Source: Solidesulfovibrio carbinoliphilus subsp. oakridgensis
GTDB lineage: Bacteria > Desulfobacterota > Desulfovibrionia > Desulfovibrionales > Desulfovibrionaceae
Assembly: GCF_000177215.2 (NCBI RefSeq)
Contig: NZ_CM001368.1
Location: forward strand, 2,803,001-2,867,000
Direction of reading: 5' to 3'
DNA: 64,000 bases
The position numbers and the translations under genes were made by a program. The notes under the pieces are model-generated. The model saw only the letters and a list, made by a program, of their open reading frames with translations. It was not told the origin of the DNA and did no database searches. Position 1 is the first letter of the stretch. Each line of letters starts with the position of its first letter. This document shows positions 1 to 8,088 of the stretch, in pieces.

Positions 1-2
1 AC

Positions 3-1421
3 TGGGAGCGTTTCGCGACGGCCGACGCGGACGAGGGGACATTCATGGCGCCGAGGCTCACGGGGGAGGAAGGCCTTTTCAGTTTCGCCCGGCTGCGGCT
101 GGCCCCGGAGGCCCCGCCCTATATGACCATCGTGGTGTCGAGCGCCCGCCGGGAGGCCTTCCGCAACGCCGACATCCTGCTGCGCCGGGGACTGGCCTTG
201 GTTCTCGTGGCCACCTTCCTGGCCTTGCTCATCGCCCGGCTGGCCGGCCGGGCGGCCATCGGGCGCGGCATCACCAACCTGGCCGACGCGGCCGGACGGC
301 TGGCCGCCGGCGACCTGTCGGCCAGGGTCCCGGATGACGCCGGCAGCCTGGAGGTCAGGCGCCTGGGCCGAATCTTCAACGCCATGGCCGCGGCCCACGA
401 AACCCGCGACCGGGAGCTGATCGAGGCGGCCGTGGCCCTCGGCAAGATGCGCGGCATGCTCAACAACATCCTGGAATCCATGCCCTCGGCCATCATCGGC
501 TGCGACAGCGCGGGCCGGGTCACGCACATAAACCGCAACGCCGAACGCCTGCTCGGCCTCGAACGGGACACGGCCATGGGCCGGACCATGGCCGAATCCA
601 TGCCCGCCCTTTCCACCTACCGCCAGACCCTGGAACAGTCCCTGCGGGAACGCCGGGCCCTGGTGGTGGAGAAGCTGGCGCTGCCCCTGGACCAGGCCAT
701 CCGCCTGATGGACATGCTCTTTTACCCGCTGATCGCCAACGGCGCCGAGGGCGTGGTCATCCGGCTCGACGACGTGACCGAACGGGAAAAGGCCCGGGAG
801 GCCCTGGAACGGAACCTGGAGGAGAAAAACATCCTGCTCAAGGAAATCCACCACCGGGTCAAAAACAACCTGCAGATCATCCTGAGTTTCATCAGCCTGC
901 AGGCCGAGGACGCCACCGATTCCGGCGAGCGGGACCGGTTCCGGCAGCTCGAAATCCGGATCCGCTCCATGGCCCTGGTCCACCAGCAACTCTACAGCCA
1001 CGGGGAGGTCGCCACCATCGACATGGGGGAATACGTGGCCACCCTGGCCCGGGGCATCGTCGGCATCTTCCGCAAGACCCTGGCGGACGTGGCCCTGGTC
1101 CTCGACACCGAGCCCTTGCGCCTCTCCCTGGACAAGGCCGTGCCCTGCGGCCTGCTCCTTGGCGAATTGATCACCAACGCCTGCAAGCACGCCTTCGTCG
1201 CCGGCCGGGCCGGGGAACTGCGGGTGGGGAGCCGGGTGGAAGGCGGCGTCGTGCGCCTCTGGGTGGAGGACACGGGCCCGGGGACGCCCGAGGGGTTCGA
1301 TTACGCCAGGGCCCAGACCATGGGCATGACGCTCATAAAGGAACTGGTCCGCCAGCTCCAGGGCCGGGCGGCCTTGTCGGGAGACGGCGGCCTGCGCGTC
1401 GAGGTCGTCTTTCCGGCCTGA
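3..1421 (+). CDS. Sensor histidine kinase, HisKA_2 type (5' end outside window)
   Basis: Partial gene: the frame is open from the left edge, and the first ATG (position 45) is inside a sensor domain, so the true start lies upstream. After the end of an extracytoplasmic domain come one membrane segment (visible residues about 60-80, LALVLVATFLALLIARL), a HAMP linker (NLADAAGRLAAGDLSARVP), a PAS domain (MLNNILESMPSAIIGCD) and a kinase core of the HisKA_2 class (phospho-accepting His in EIHHRVKNNLQ). An HATPase domain ends the protein, with N box LITNACKHAF and glycine motif VEDTGPGTPEG. Such membrane kinases sense a periplasmic signal and phosphorylate a response regulator, which is not adjacent here. 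The signal is unknown. Confidence 0.9.
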   Translation, partial: WERFATADADEGTFMAPRLTGEEGLFSFARLRLAPEAPPYMTIVVSSARREAFRNADILLRRGLALVLVATFLALLIARLAGRAAIGRGITNLADAAGRLAAGDLSARVPDDAGSLEVRRLGRIFNAMAAAHETRDRELIEAAVALGKMRGMLNNILESMPSAIIGCDSAGRVTHINRNAERLLGLERDTAMGRTMAESMPALSTYRQTLEQSLRERRALVVEKLALPLDQAIRLMDMLFYPLIANGAEGVVIRLDDVTEREKAREALERNLEEKNILLKEIHHRVKNNLQIILSFISLQAEDATDSGERDRFRQLEIRIRSMALVHQQLYSHGEVATIDMGEYVATLARGIVGIFRKTLADVALVLDTEPLRLSLDKAVPCGLLLGELITNACKHAFVAGRAGELRVGSRVEGGVVRLWVEDTGPGTPEGFDYARAQTMGMTLIKELVRQLQGRAALSGDGGLRVEVVFPA

Positions 1422-1441
1422 GCGGCGTCCGGGACGCCGGG

Positions 1442-1475
1442 CCCGCCACGGGCGGCCGCAGCCGCCCGTGGCGGG
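1442..1475. terminator. Long GC hairpin between convergent genes
   Basis: A perfect 15-bp inverted repeat (CCCGCCACGGGCGGC and its complement) with a 4-nt CGCA loop sits between the kinase stop and the end of the convergent lipoprotein gene. There is no real T-run on either strand, so it is a strong RNA hairpin or possible processing/termination site rather than a classical intrinsic terminator. Confidence 0.4.
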
Positions 1476-1521
1476 GAAAAGGCCGGGGACCGGGTATCGA
1501 AGCCGGGAGCCGGCCGGCCCG

Positions 1522-1926
1522 CTACTCGCGGACCATGCGGCTCAGCATGGACCGGCCGCCGTAGTTGTGCCAGACGCCGCCGTCCTTGACCAGGTAGGTG
1601 CTCGGTTCGGTGTCGCTGATCATCCGGTCGCCGTTGATGGTGAAAGGCATCCAGCCCTCGTGCTGCTCCATGGTCTTGCCGTCGCGCCACTTGTAGTAGA
1701 CGGCGTAGCGGTCGCCCTTTTTCACCAGGCAGTACTGGTAGCTGTTGGGCCGGTTGAATTCCGAGGGCCGGGAGCGCAGGTAGCAGCCGAGGAGCAGCGG
1801 ATCGGGCTCCTTTAAGACCTTGGCGTAGACCGTGGGCTCGGTGCCCAGTGCGGCCTTGTTGGCGATATTGCCGGCGCAGCCCGCCAGCAGAAGGGCCAAC
1901 AACGCCGCCATGCAAACGCGTGCCAT
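1522..1926 (-). CDS. Small lipoprotein of unknown function
   Basis: 134 aa. It begins with a short basic and hydrophobic signal peptide ending in the lipobox LLAGC, so the mature N-terminal Cys is expected to be lipidated and membrane-anchored. The rest is a compact soluble domain with several Tyr and Trp (YQYCLVKKGDRYAVYYKW, GGVWHNYGGRSM) that I do not recognise. Two ATGs lie six bases apart; the second (1926) is preferred because AAGGAG sits seven bases before it, whereas it almost touches the first (1932). Convergent with the upstream kinase; no functional context. Confidence 0.75.
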   Translation of the reverse strand: MARVCMAALLALLLAGCAGNIANKAALGTEPTVYAKVLKEPDPLLLGCYLRSRPSEFNRPNSYQYCLVKKGDRYAVYYKWRDGKTMEQHEGWMPFTINGDRMISDTEPSTYLVKDGGVWHNYGGRSMLSRMVRE

Positions 1927-2129
1927 GCACATGCTCCTTGAAAAGGGTCGGAAAGGAGGAAGGGCCGCTGCCGCCTGGGCCCCCGCACCGGGCCTTCGAA
2001 ACGGGGGGGCCCGCCCCCCCCGCTCGGTTCGTATCCTGAAGAAACCATGCGGTTTTTCAAGCCTTTGCCACTCTAGCCTCCCTTGCCGCCGGCGTCAACG
2101 AGGCCGAGGGGCCCGGCCTGTCGGGCCGG

Positions 2130-2693
2130 TCAGCGCCGGGGGCCCGGACCCGGTCCGGGGCCAGGACCGGGATGGCCCGGCCCGACGCCGGGCCCGACGC
2201 CAGGACCCGGGCGGAATCCGGGACCAGGACCGACGACCGGCCCCGGTCCGACGCCAGGACCCGGCCGGAAGCCGGGACCGGGGCCGACAAAGGGCCTGCC
2301 GACCGGTCCGGGGCCCGGCCAGGGGCCGCCGCGGTAGGGACCGACAACGGGGCCGGGACCCCGGTAGGGACCGGGATAGGGCCAGGGCCCGAGGCCCAGG
2401 TACACGCCGGGGCCGGGGTAGGGGTAGTAGCCGGGGGAGTAGGGATAATAGGGATAGCCCGGGTACGCGGGGCCCGGATAGGGCCGATAGCCGGCCCAGC
2501 CCGGTCCCGGATAGACCACCACGGGCCACGGCCCGGGTCCGCGCCAGGGGCCGGGACCGGGACGCGGTCCCGCCCAGGCCCGGGGACCGGGGCCTGGATG
2601 CGGCCGGGGTTGGGCCGAAGCGGCTTCCTGAAGCGCCGGCAGGGCCAGGAAAGCCAGCAGCAAGACAACAAGCCATCTGGTACGTCGTAGCAT
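2130..2693 (-). CDS. Secreted Pro/Gly/Tyr-rich low-complexity protein
   Basis: 187 aa. A signal peptide (RRTRWLVVLLLAFLALPALQEAASA) is followed by a chain made almost only of Pro, Gly, Tyr and Arg, with PGPG, YPGP and GPGFRPGPGVGPG repeats. No folded domain is visible. The start at 2693 has AAGGAGG five bases upstream; a longer reading to 2744 lacks that support. The biased composition makes long open frames on both strands, but the signal peptide and ribosome site argue this one is real. It is probably a surface or periplasmic unstructured protein; function unknown. Confidence 0.65.
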   Translation of the reverse strand: MLRRTRWLVVLLLAFLALPALQEAASAQPRPHPGPGPRAWAGPRPGPGPWRGPGPWPVVVYPGPGWAGYRPYPGPAYPGYPYYPYSPGYYPYPGPGVYLGLGPWPYPGPYRGPGPVVGPYRGGPWPGPGPVGRPFVGPGPGFRPGPGVGPGPVVGPGPGFRPGPGVGPGVGPGHPGPGPGPGPGPRR

Positions 2694-2811
2694 GGCCGCC
2701 TCCTTGTCAGGGCCACGGATGGAACTTCCACGCACTAGCAGCAATTACCCATTTCCCCGGCGATGACAAGGGGCGCGATCCGTCTTATGTAGGCAGCCGG
2801 AGGCCTGGGGG

Positions 2812-4113
2812 ATGGAGGAGAAACGGGGAACGGGCCATGGCAAGCGCACCACCGTCCTTCTGGCCGAGGCCGAAGGCGTGGCCTGCGACGTGCTCGCAAG
2901 CCTGCTTGGCCCCCGGTTCGACGCCGTGGTCATGGCCGCGAGCCTGGCCGAGGCCCGCAAGGCCGTGGCCCAGGGCGCGCCGGACATGGCCGTGGTCGCG
3001 GCCCGCCTGCCCGGCGGCGGGGCCGCCCTGGCCGCCGCCCTGCGCCAGGCCTGCCGGAGCATGCCGCTTTTTTTGACCGGCACGGCCGAGGATGTCCTTT
3101 CCGTCCTCGCCACCCTGTCCCTGCCGGGCGTGCGCGCCGTGGTCCGGCCCTTTGATCCCACCGCCCTGGCCGAGGCCCTGGACGACGCCGTGCTGGAGAT
3201 CGGCTCCAGGCAATCGGCCGAGGACGCCTGGGAGCTGGTCCGCCACTTCCTGGACGAGGCCCCGCAGCCGGCGGCCATCCTGCACGGCGGGCGGGTCGTT
3301 TCCATCAACCGGGCCTTTCTGCGCTTCATGGGCCTGGCCTCGGTGCAGGAGTTCACGGCCAAGGGGCTTTCCCTGGAGCACTTCCTGGCCGATCCGCCGC
3401 CCCGGGAGGGGCTGGCCGCCTGGGCCTGCCGCCTGCCGGACGACCGCCTCGACCGGGAGCACCGGCTGCGGCTCCACCACCCCGGCCGGCCGGACCAGCC
3501 GGCCCACGTGTTCCAGGTGGCGGCCACCCGCCTGCCGGGCCGGGACCGGTGCCTTTTGACCCTGGCCGACGTGACCGACCTGGAGCTCGAGCGCCGCGAG
3601 CTCTTGGATCTGGCCAACCTCGATCCCCTGACCCGGGCCATGAACCGCAGGAAGCTCACCGAGGTCCTTGGCGACGAGGCGGCCCGGGCCGCCCGCTACC
3701 GGTCGCCCCTGTCCGTGGTCCTGCTGGACATCGACCGGTTCAAGGCCATAAACGACACCCATGGCCACGCCGTGGGGGATGCCGTGCTGGTGGAGCTGGC
3801 CGCGCGCCTGCGGGCCGGCCTGCGCCAGGTCGACCGGCTGGCCCGGTACGGAGGCGAGGAGTTCGTGGTGGTGGCCCCGGGCATCAACGGGCAGGGAGCG
3901 TACGATCTGGCCGAGCGGCTGCGGCTGGCCGTGGGGGACAAGGAATTTGCCGGGGTCGGCCGGGTGACGGCCAGTTTCGGCGTGGCCGGGCATGTGCCGG
4001 GCCAGGAGCCCGAGGCCATGCTCCGGCGGGCCGACGAGGCCCTCTACCGGGCCAAGAACGGTGGAAGAAACAAGGTGGAGCGGGAAGCTTCGCCGCAACA
4101 CGACGCACGGTGA
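2812..4113 (+). CDS. Diguanylate cyclase with receiver-like and PAS domains
   Basis: 433 aa, cytoplasmic. The N-terminal ~125 residues resemble a receiver fold (TTVLLAEAEGVACDVLASLLG ... PDMAVVAARLPGG), but the usual phosphoacceptor Asp pattern is degraded, so it may not be phosphorylated. A PAS-like domain follows (about 140-265: QPAAILHGGRVVSINRAFLRFMG), then a GGDEF domain (about 275-430) with LDPLTRAMNRR and the intact active-site loop RYGGEEF. The enzyme should make c-di-GMP from two GTP. GGAGG lies eight bases before the ATG. The next gene, ahbA, follows at once but is functionally unrelated. Confidence 0.93.
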   Translation: MEEKRGTGHGKRTTVLLAEAEGVACDVLASLLGPRFDAVVMAASLAEARKAVAQGAPDMAVVAARLPGGGAALAAALRQACRSMPLFLTGTAEDVLSVLATLSLPGVRAVVRPFDPTALAEALDDAVLEIGSRQSAEDAWELVRHFLDEAPQPAAILHGGRVVSINRAFLRFMGLASVQEFTAKGLSLEHFLADPPPREGLAAWACRLPDDRLDREHRLRLHHPGRPDQPAHVFQVAATRLPGRDRCLLTLADVTDLELERRELLDLANLDPLTRAMNRRKLTEVLGDEAARAARYRSPLSVVLLDIDRFKAINDTHGHAVGDAVLVELAARLRAGLRQVDRLARYGGEEFVVVAPGINGQGAYDLAERLRLAVGDKEFAGVGRVTASFGVAGHVPGQEPEAMLRRADEALYRAKNGGRNKVEREASPQHDAR

Positions 4114-4115
4114 GT

Positions 4116-4589
4116 ATGGACGCCACGGACAAACGAATTCTGGACATCATTCAGACGGGTTTCCCCATCGCTCCCCGGCCCTACGAGGCCATCGGCCGGG
4201 AGGTCGGGCTGACCGAGGCCGAAACCCTGGCCCGGGTGCGGGCCTTGAAGGGCAAGGGCATCATCCGGCGCATCGGGGCCAACTTCCAGTCGGGCAAGAT
4301 CGGCTTCAAATCGACGCTGTGCGCCGCCACGGCCCCGCCAGACAAGATCGACGCCTTTGTCGCGGCCGTCAACGCCCACCCGGGCGTGACCCACAACTAC
4401 CTGCGCGACCACCCGATCAACGTCTGGTTCACCATGATCGGACCGTCGCGCGAGGCCATTGCCGAGGCCCTGGCCGGCATCACCGCGGCCACGGGCGTGG
4501 CCATCTTGAACCTGCCGGCCGACCGCCTGTTCAAGATCCGCGTGGACTTCGCCATGAGCGACGCGGCCGAGCCGGCGGCGCGCGTCTAG
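4116..4589 (+). CDS. ahbA: Siroheme decarboxylase subunit, Lrp/AsnC-like
   Basis: 157 aa. An N-terminal winged-helix part of the Lrp/AsnC type (ATDKRILDIIQTGFPIAPRPYEAIGREVGLTE) is followed by the RAM-like alpha/beta domain with HNYLRDHPINVWFT. The FPIAPRPYEAIG and HNYLR signatures match the Ahb subunits that convert siroheme to 12,18-didecarboxysiroheme in the alternative haem route of sulfate reducers and archaea. By sequence it is closer to the AhbA than the AhbB subunit as I remember them; that choice is less certain than the family. The start lies two bases after the upstream stop. The partner subunit is not in this window. Confidence 0.75.
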   Translation: MDATDKRILDIIQTGFPIAPRPYEAIGREVGLTEAETLARVRALKGKGIIRRIGANFQSGKIGFKSTLCAATAPPDKIDAFVAAVNAHPGVTHNYLRDHPINVWFTMIGPSREAIAEALAGITAATGVAILNLPADRLFKIRVDFAMSDAAEPAARV

Positions 4590-4743
4590 GCCTATTCATG
4601 GAACGGCCCTGTTTTTTTGTCAGAAACAGGTTATCTTCCGGGTATTGGACCAGAACGTCCCCACCGCGCGGCCTGAACCTGGCAGGGATGGGGACAGGGC
4701 CGAGGCAGGCCCGGTCCGGCTGCCAAACGATGCGGAGGTTGTC

Positions 4744-5178
4744 ATGCCCGATGCCATTTTCGCCGTCTGCCCCAAGTGCCAGGCCATAAACCGCGTCCTG
4801 ACCGGCCGGCTCGACAGCGGGCCGGTCTGCGGCAAATGCCGCGCCCCCATCCTTGACCCCCACCCCGTCACCCTGACCCAGGCCAACTTCGACACCTTTG
4901 TCGCCAAAAGCGACCTGCCCATCCTGGTCGATTTCTGGGCCCCCTGGTGCGGCCCCTGCCGGGCCATGGCCCCGGCCTTTGACCAGGCCTCGGCCATGCT
5001 CCATCCCCGGGTGATCCTGGCCAAGTGCGACACCCAGGAGGAACAGGACATCGCCGACCGGATGCGCATCCAGGGCGTGCCGACCATGGTCCTTTTCAGC
5101 GGCGGCCGGGAAAAGACCCGCATCTCCGGGGCCAGGGGCGCGGCCGAAATCGTGGCCTGGGTGCGCCAAAGCCTGTAG
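4744..5178 (+). CDS. trxC: Thioredoxin 2 (zinc-ribbon thioredoxin)
   Basis: 144 aa. An N-terminal zinc ribbon with two CxxC pairs (CPKCQ and CGKCR) precedes a full thioredoxin fold whose active site is FWAPWCGPCRAMAP; the cis-Pro loop is GVPTM. This architecture is typical of TrxC, a cytoplasmic disulfide reductase often linked to oxidative stress. The start at 4744 is chosen because GGAGG lies five bases upstream; the frame is open further upstream but adds only non-conserved residues. It is followed by a 19-bp hairpin. Confidence 0.93.
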   Translation: MPDAIFAVCPKCQAINRVLTGRLDSGPVCGKCRAPILDPHPVTLTQANFDTFVAKSDLPILVDFWAPWCGPCRAMAPAFDQASAMLHPRVILAKCDTQEEQDIADRMRIQGVPTMVLFSGGREKTRISGARGAAEIVAWVRQSL

Positions 5179-5228
5179 ACGCCGGCCCCCTTTCGCCGCG
5201 CCTTCGGGGACGAGGCGGCCGTCAGGCC

Positions 5229-5274
5229 CCTCCCGCCCCGGAGCGGCGGCGGGCGGCCGCTCCGGGGCGGGAGG
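5229..5274. terminator. 19-bp perfect hairpin after trxC
   Basis: Two perfectly complementary 19-nt arms (left arm CCTCCCGCCCCGGAGCGGC) flank an 8-nt loop. It lies between the convergent trxC and Cys-rich peptide genes. A T-run occurs only about 55 bases later, in an A/T-rich stretch (5322-5343), so rho-independent termination is possible but not textbook. Confidence 0.45.
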
Positions 5275-5369
5275 CGCGCCTCCAAAATCCTGGGCGGCGG
5301 ACTTGGCTGGCAACAAGCCTGAATAATTATTTTTTTAAAAATAGGGTCCGCTTTTCAAGGGGCAAGACG

Positions 5370-5537
5370 CTAGAGGCGCCTGCCCGCGTCGGAGCAGCCC
5401 GCGCCGGACTTGCTCCCCCCGGAGCAGCCTCCGCCGGAGCAACCGCAGCCACAGGAGTTGCCCTTCTTGAAGAAAAACCGCCTGATCAGGAAACCGGCCG
5501 CCACCGCGATGATCAAAAAGACAATGAGCGTGTCCAT
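5370..5537 (-). CDS. FeoB-associated Cys-rich membrane protein-like peptide
   Basis: 55 aa. One N-terminal membrane segment (MDTLIVFLIIAVAAGFLIRRFF) is followed by a short tail rich in Cys, Gly and Ser (SCGCGCSGGGCSGGSKSGAGC). The layout is that of the small FeoB-associated Cys-rich membrane proteins seen beside ferrous iron transporters, but no feo gene is near. AAGGAG lies about eight bases before this ATG; the longer frame to 5675 has no such support. A metal-related role is inference from the family only. Confidence 0.75.
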   Translation of the reverse strand: MDTLIVFLIIAVAAGFLIRRFFFKKGNSCGCGCSGGGCSGGSKSGAGCSDAGRRL

Positions 5538-5686
5538 GGTCGCCTCTCCTTGAAAATGAAAATCAGCATCGAAATGGAGAATAAGCCCTTTCCAAGATCG
5601 CGCAAGATGTTTTATCGTCTTAAAAAACAGCCCCCTCGAACCCGGCGGCCCCTTCCTTCGGGATCCGCCACCCAAGGACGCGCCTC

Positions 5687-6556
5687 ATGGAAAAGCATCT
5701 GCTCGTGGCCGTCAGCGACGAGTTCCAAACCTCCCAGAGCCTGCGTTTCGTGCACCATTTCTTCACCGAGATCGCCGACCTCAAGCTGACGCTGTTCTAC
5801 GTGGTGCCCCGGCGTCCGGACTGGAGGCTCGACCCCATCAACCTGGAAGCCACTCCCGAAGCCGTGGTCCACATTGAGCAGGACAAGGCGGCCCACGGCG
5901 TGCCGGCCATGGAAAAAGCCCGGGAATGGCTCCACACCATGGGTTTTGCCAAGGACCAGGTGCGGGTGAAATTTTCCCAGGGCAAGCTCGGCACGGTCAA
6001 GGAAATCGTCAAGGAGTCCGAGGAAGGGCTCTACGACGCGGCGGTGCTCGGCCGGCGCGGCCTGTCCTGGTTCGAGGAGATGGTGACCGACAGCGTGTCC
6101 CACCGCATCCTCTGGGAGTCGCTGACCTTCCCCATCTGGATCTGCCGCAACACGGACCGCGAGCGCAAAAACGTGCTCGTGTGCGTGGACGGGTCCGAGG
6201 AGTGCCTGCGCGTGGCCGACCACGTGGGCTACATGCTGCGCCACGAGCCGAGCCACGACATCACCCTGCTCCACGTCTGCGCCGACGACCGGTGCATCGA
6301 CGCGGAACAGATCTTCGGCCGGGCCATGGCCGAGATCAAGAGCAACGACATCGCCGACGACCGGATCAGCATCAAGGTCATGACCTCGTCCAACCCGGCC
6401 AAGACCATCCTCCACGAAGCCGACAGCCGCAAGTACGCGGCCGTGGCCATCGGCCGCACCAGCCACAGGCCCTCGACCCTCAACCACATCTTCGCCACCA
6501 CCAGCCTCAAGATCCTGCGCGGCATCGAAGGCGCGGCCTTGTGGTTGTGTAAGTAA
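5687..6556 (+). CDS. Tandem universal stress protein (UspA family)
   Basis: 289 aa with two Usp-like halves. The first begins KHLLVAVSDEFQTSQSLRFVHHFF, the second KNVLVCVDGSEECLRVADHVGYM at about residue 165. The second half ends with AVAIGRTSHRPSTLNHIFATTSLKILRG, the position of the ATP-binding G-x2-G-x9-G(S/T) loop, here imperfect. Double-domain Usp proteins are cytoplasmic stress and energy-status proteins. The gene stands alone and is followed by a perfect 28-bp palindrome that begins a repeat element. Confidence 0.9.
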   Translation: MEKHLLVAVSDEFQTSQSLRFVHHFFTEIADLKLTLFYVVPRRPDWRLDPINLEATPEAVVHIEQDKAAHGVPAMEKAREWLHTMGFAKDQVRVKFSQGKLGTVKEIVKESEEGLYDAAVLGRRGLSWFEEMVTDSVSHRILWESLTFPIWICRNTDRERKNVLVCVDGSEECLRVADHVGYMLRHEPSHDITLLHVCADDRCIDAEQIFGRAMAEIKSNDIADDRISIKVMTSSNPAKTILHEADSRKYAAVAIGRTSHRPSTLNHIFATTSLKILRGIEGAALWLCK

Positions 6557-6580
6557 ATAAAGAAAAGAGAACCGGGGGAT

Positions 6581-6608
6581 GGAACCTTTTTTTGCAAAAA
6601 AAGGTTCC
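6581..6608. terminator. Perfect T/A-rich palindrome, bidirectional terminator candidate
   Basis: Each arm is GGAACC followed by seven T and one G, and the whole 28 bp is self-complementary. Transcribed from either side it gives a GC-capped, A/U-rich hairpin with an internal U-run, so it may end transcription of the upstream Usp gene. A close relative of this hairpin occurs inside the 38.2 kb repeat copy. Confidence 0.5.
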
Positions 6609-6703
6609 CTCCCCCGGACCCCCTCCTTCCCAAAAAACGCTTCAAGGGGTGGAGCGGCTTTTCGGCCCCTTCTTTTCTGCGGCGCTTCGCCGCCGGCGCA
6701 CCG

Positions 6704-6771
6704 TATGGCCGGCTTTGCCGCGACGGGCTGGCCGGCTTTGCGGCCTGCGGGTCGCGGCAAAGCCGGCCATA
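6704..6771. mobile_element. TA-flanked 64-bp palindromic (MITE-like) insertion
   Basis: A 64-bp segment (6706-6769) has 19-bp perfect inverted ends (TGGCCGGCTTTGCCGCGAC and complement) and is flanked on both sides by TA. The corresponding site in the 63.8-64.0 kb repeat copy reads straight through with a single TA. This is what a short non-autonomous insertion with a TA target duplication would look like. The interior holds a third, direct copy of TGGCCGGCTTTGC (6729-6741). It has no coding capacity; the family is not identified. Confidence 0.6.
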
Positions 6772-6957
6772 ACCGTCGATGCCCCGTCGCCCGACCGTAG
6801 CCTTCCCAACTTCCGCCCACCCCGTTCGGGGGGTCCGGGGGGGTGATCCCCCCCGGCAGGTCCAGGGCAGCGCCCTGGCGGGGCCTGGGGCAGCGCCCCA
6901 GCGGGGTCCGGGGCAGAGCCCCGGCCGCCGGAGGTTTCTCCCACGTTCCGCGTGTCC

Positions 6958-7578
6958 TTAGCTTCCCGACTGCATTTCCTGGATGGCCTGATCGACGGTG
7001 TGGCCGCCGGGCAGGACGGCTTTGGGGTTCTTGGCGGCCAGCTCCTTCAGGGTGGCGATGGCCCCGGCCTTGTCGTGCTTGTCGTGTTCGAGCACCACGC
7101 TCTTGTTGAACTGGGCGATGATGTGGCCCGGGTTGATGGCGATGGCCTTATTGAAGCATTCGAGGGCCTTGTCGAATTTTCCGACTTGGCGGTACATGAC
7201 GCCCTGGTCGGTGAGGACGTCTGGCTGCTTGGGATCGAGGGTCAGCGCCTTTTCGTAGGCGGTGATGGCTTTCTCGGGCTGCTCGGTGTCGAAATAGAGG
7301 TTGCCGAGTTCGGTCCAGGCCGCGGCGTTGGCCGGTTCGAGCTGGGTTTGTTTTTCGAGGGCCTTGACGCGGTCGGCCAGGGCCGGGTTGACGGCCGGGG
7401 CGCCCGGCATGGCCGGAGCCTGGGCGGCGGGCGGGGTTTCGGGGGCGCCGGCCTTGCCGCCGACCAGGCCGTGGAGGGTGAATCCGAGGTAGAGGCCGAC
7501 GAGCAGGGCCAGTCCGGCTCCGAGCAGGGCTGCGCTGCGGCTGACGGTGGCGCCGGTTTCTTTCCTTGTATTGTTCAT
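6958..7578 (-). CDS. Membrane-anchored TPR protein
   Basis: 206 aa. A short cytoplasmic N-terminus is followed by one membrane segment (about 15-35, AALLGAGLALLVGLYLGFTL), a Pro/Ala linker, and three tetratricopeptide repeats (about 85-190: AAAWTELGNLYFDTEQPEKAITAYEKALTLDPKQ, then PDVLTDQGVMYRQVGKFDKALECFNKAI and a third). The C-terminus (VLPGGHTVDQAIQEMQ) is typical of small Desulfovibrio-type TPR proteins. The start at 7578 has AAGGAG six bases upstream; the longer frame to 7770 lacks this. TPRs mediate protein contacts, so an assembly or scaffold role is plausible but not shown. Confidence 0.85.
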   Translation of the reverse strand: MNNTRKETGATVSRSAALLGAGLALLVGLYLGFTLHGLVGGKAGAPETPPAAQAPAMPGAPAVNPALADRVKALEKQTQLEPANAAAWTELGNLYFDTEQPEKAITAYEKALTLDPKQPDVLTDQGVMYRQVGKFDKALECFNKAIAINPGHIIAQFNKSVVLEHDKHDKAGAIATLKELAAKNPKAVLPGGHTVDQAIQEMQSGS

Positions 7579-7658
7579 GAAATCTCCTTGTTGGATCGGG
7601 AATGGGTGTTGTCCGGGCGGGAGCCTAGCAATCTCGCGGTCAAAAGTCACCGGACGCG

Positions 7659-7690
7659 CAAAAACCCGCGGCGGCCGAAGCCGCCGCGGG
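7659..7690 (-). terminator. Rho-independent terminator of the zraP/SHOCT operon
   Basis: On the minus strand an 11-bp perfect stem (CCCGCGGCGGC and complement) closes a TTCG tetraloop and is followed by five T. It lies about 90 bases after the SHOCT gene stop and before the TPR gene, so it separates the two transcription units. Confidence 0.8.
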
Positions 7691-7782
7691 CGTGGAGAGG
7701 GGAGGGATACACGATCAGGTCCGGTTCGGTATGGAAACAACGGCGGGCAGGCCCGGTCCGTTGGTTGCAAAAAGGAGGCGGA

Positions 7783-8028
7783 TCAGGATTCCACGGCCCG
7801 GCGCAGGCGGTCGAATTCTTCTTCCGAGATGGCTCCCTCGGCCAGCCGGGTCCGCAGGATGCGCATGGCGTCCTCGCGGTCGGCCCGGGCTCCCCGGCGG
7901 TGGTTTCCGGCCGGGAGCATGGCCCGCACGATCAGGAAGACCGCGACGAGAACCAGGAGCCACAGGAACGCCCCGGGAAAAAAGAATCCGCCGCCGGGGA
8001 AGGGAAGAAGCGTCTGGCAACCCCACAT
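7783..8028 (-). CDS. Small membrane protein with SHOCT domain
   Basis: 81 aa. An N-terminal hydrophobic region with one membrane helix (PGAFLWLLVLVAVFLIVRAML) is followed by a C-terminal SHOCT motif (AMRILRTRLAEGAISEEEFDRLRRAVE), a short helical oligomerisation module found at protein ends. The ATG at 8028 is preferred (GAGG seven bases upstream) over an upstream TTG at 8046. It lies 60 bases behind the zraP-like gene and is probably co-transcribed with it, suggesting an envelope or metal stress role; the function of the family is not defined. Confidence 0.8.
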   Translation of the reverse strand: MWGCQTLLPFPGGGFFFPGAFLWLLVLVAVFLIVRAMLPAGNHRRGARADREDAMRILRTRLAEGAISEEEFDRLRRAVES

Positions 8029-8088
8029 GGTCAGGCCTCGTGACAACGGTTTGACCGGGGCCGGCGACAGGCCGGCCCCGACCGGAGG

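Larger units (their letters stand above)
6570..6940. repeat. Dispersed hairpin repeat element, copy 1
   Basis: This non-coding stretch between the Usp gene and the TPR gene is a series of GC hairpins. It starts with a perfect 28-bp palindrome (6581-6608, arms GGAACCTTTTTTTG), then a part shared with the 63.8-64.0 kb copy (6677-6705 plus 6772-6850). It ends with tandem modules of the form GGTCC-stem-loop-stem-GGC and the terminal motif GGCCGCCGGAGG (6923-6934). Other family copies are at 30841-31036, 38168-38346, 38967-39120, 59505-59572 and 63808-64000. A 64-bp palindrome has been inserted inside this copy. Confidence 0.8.

Noticed and set aside
2083-2731. Several plus- and minus-strand frames over the Pro/Gly-rich gene
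   Set aside because: Low-complexity CCGGGG-type DNA opens all frames; only the frame with a signal peptide and ribosome site was kept.
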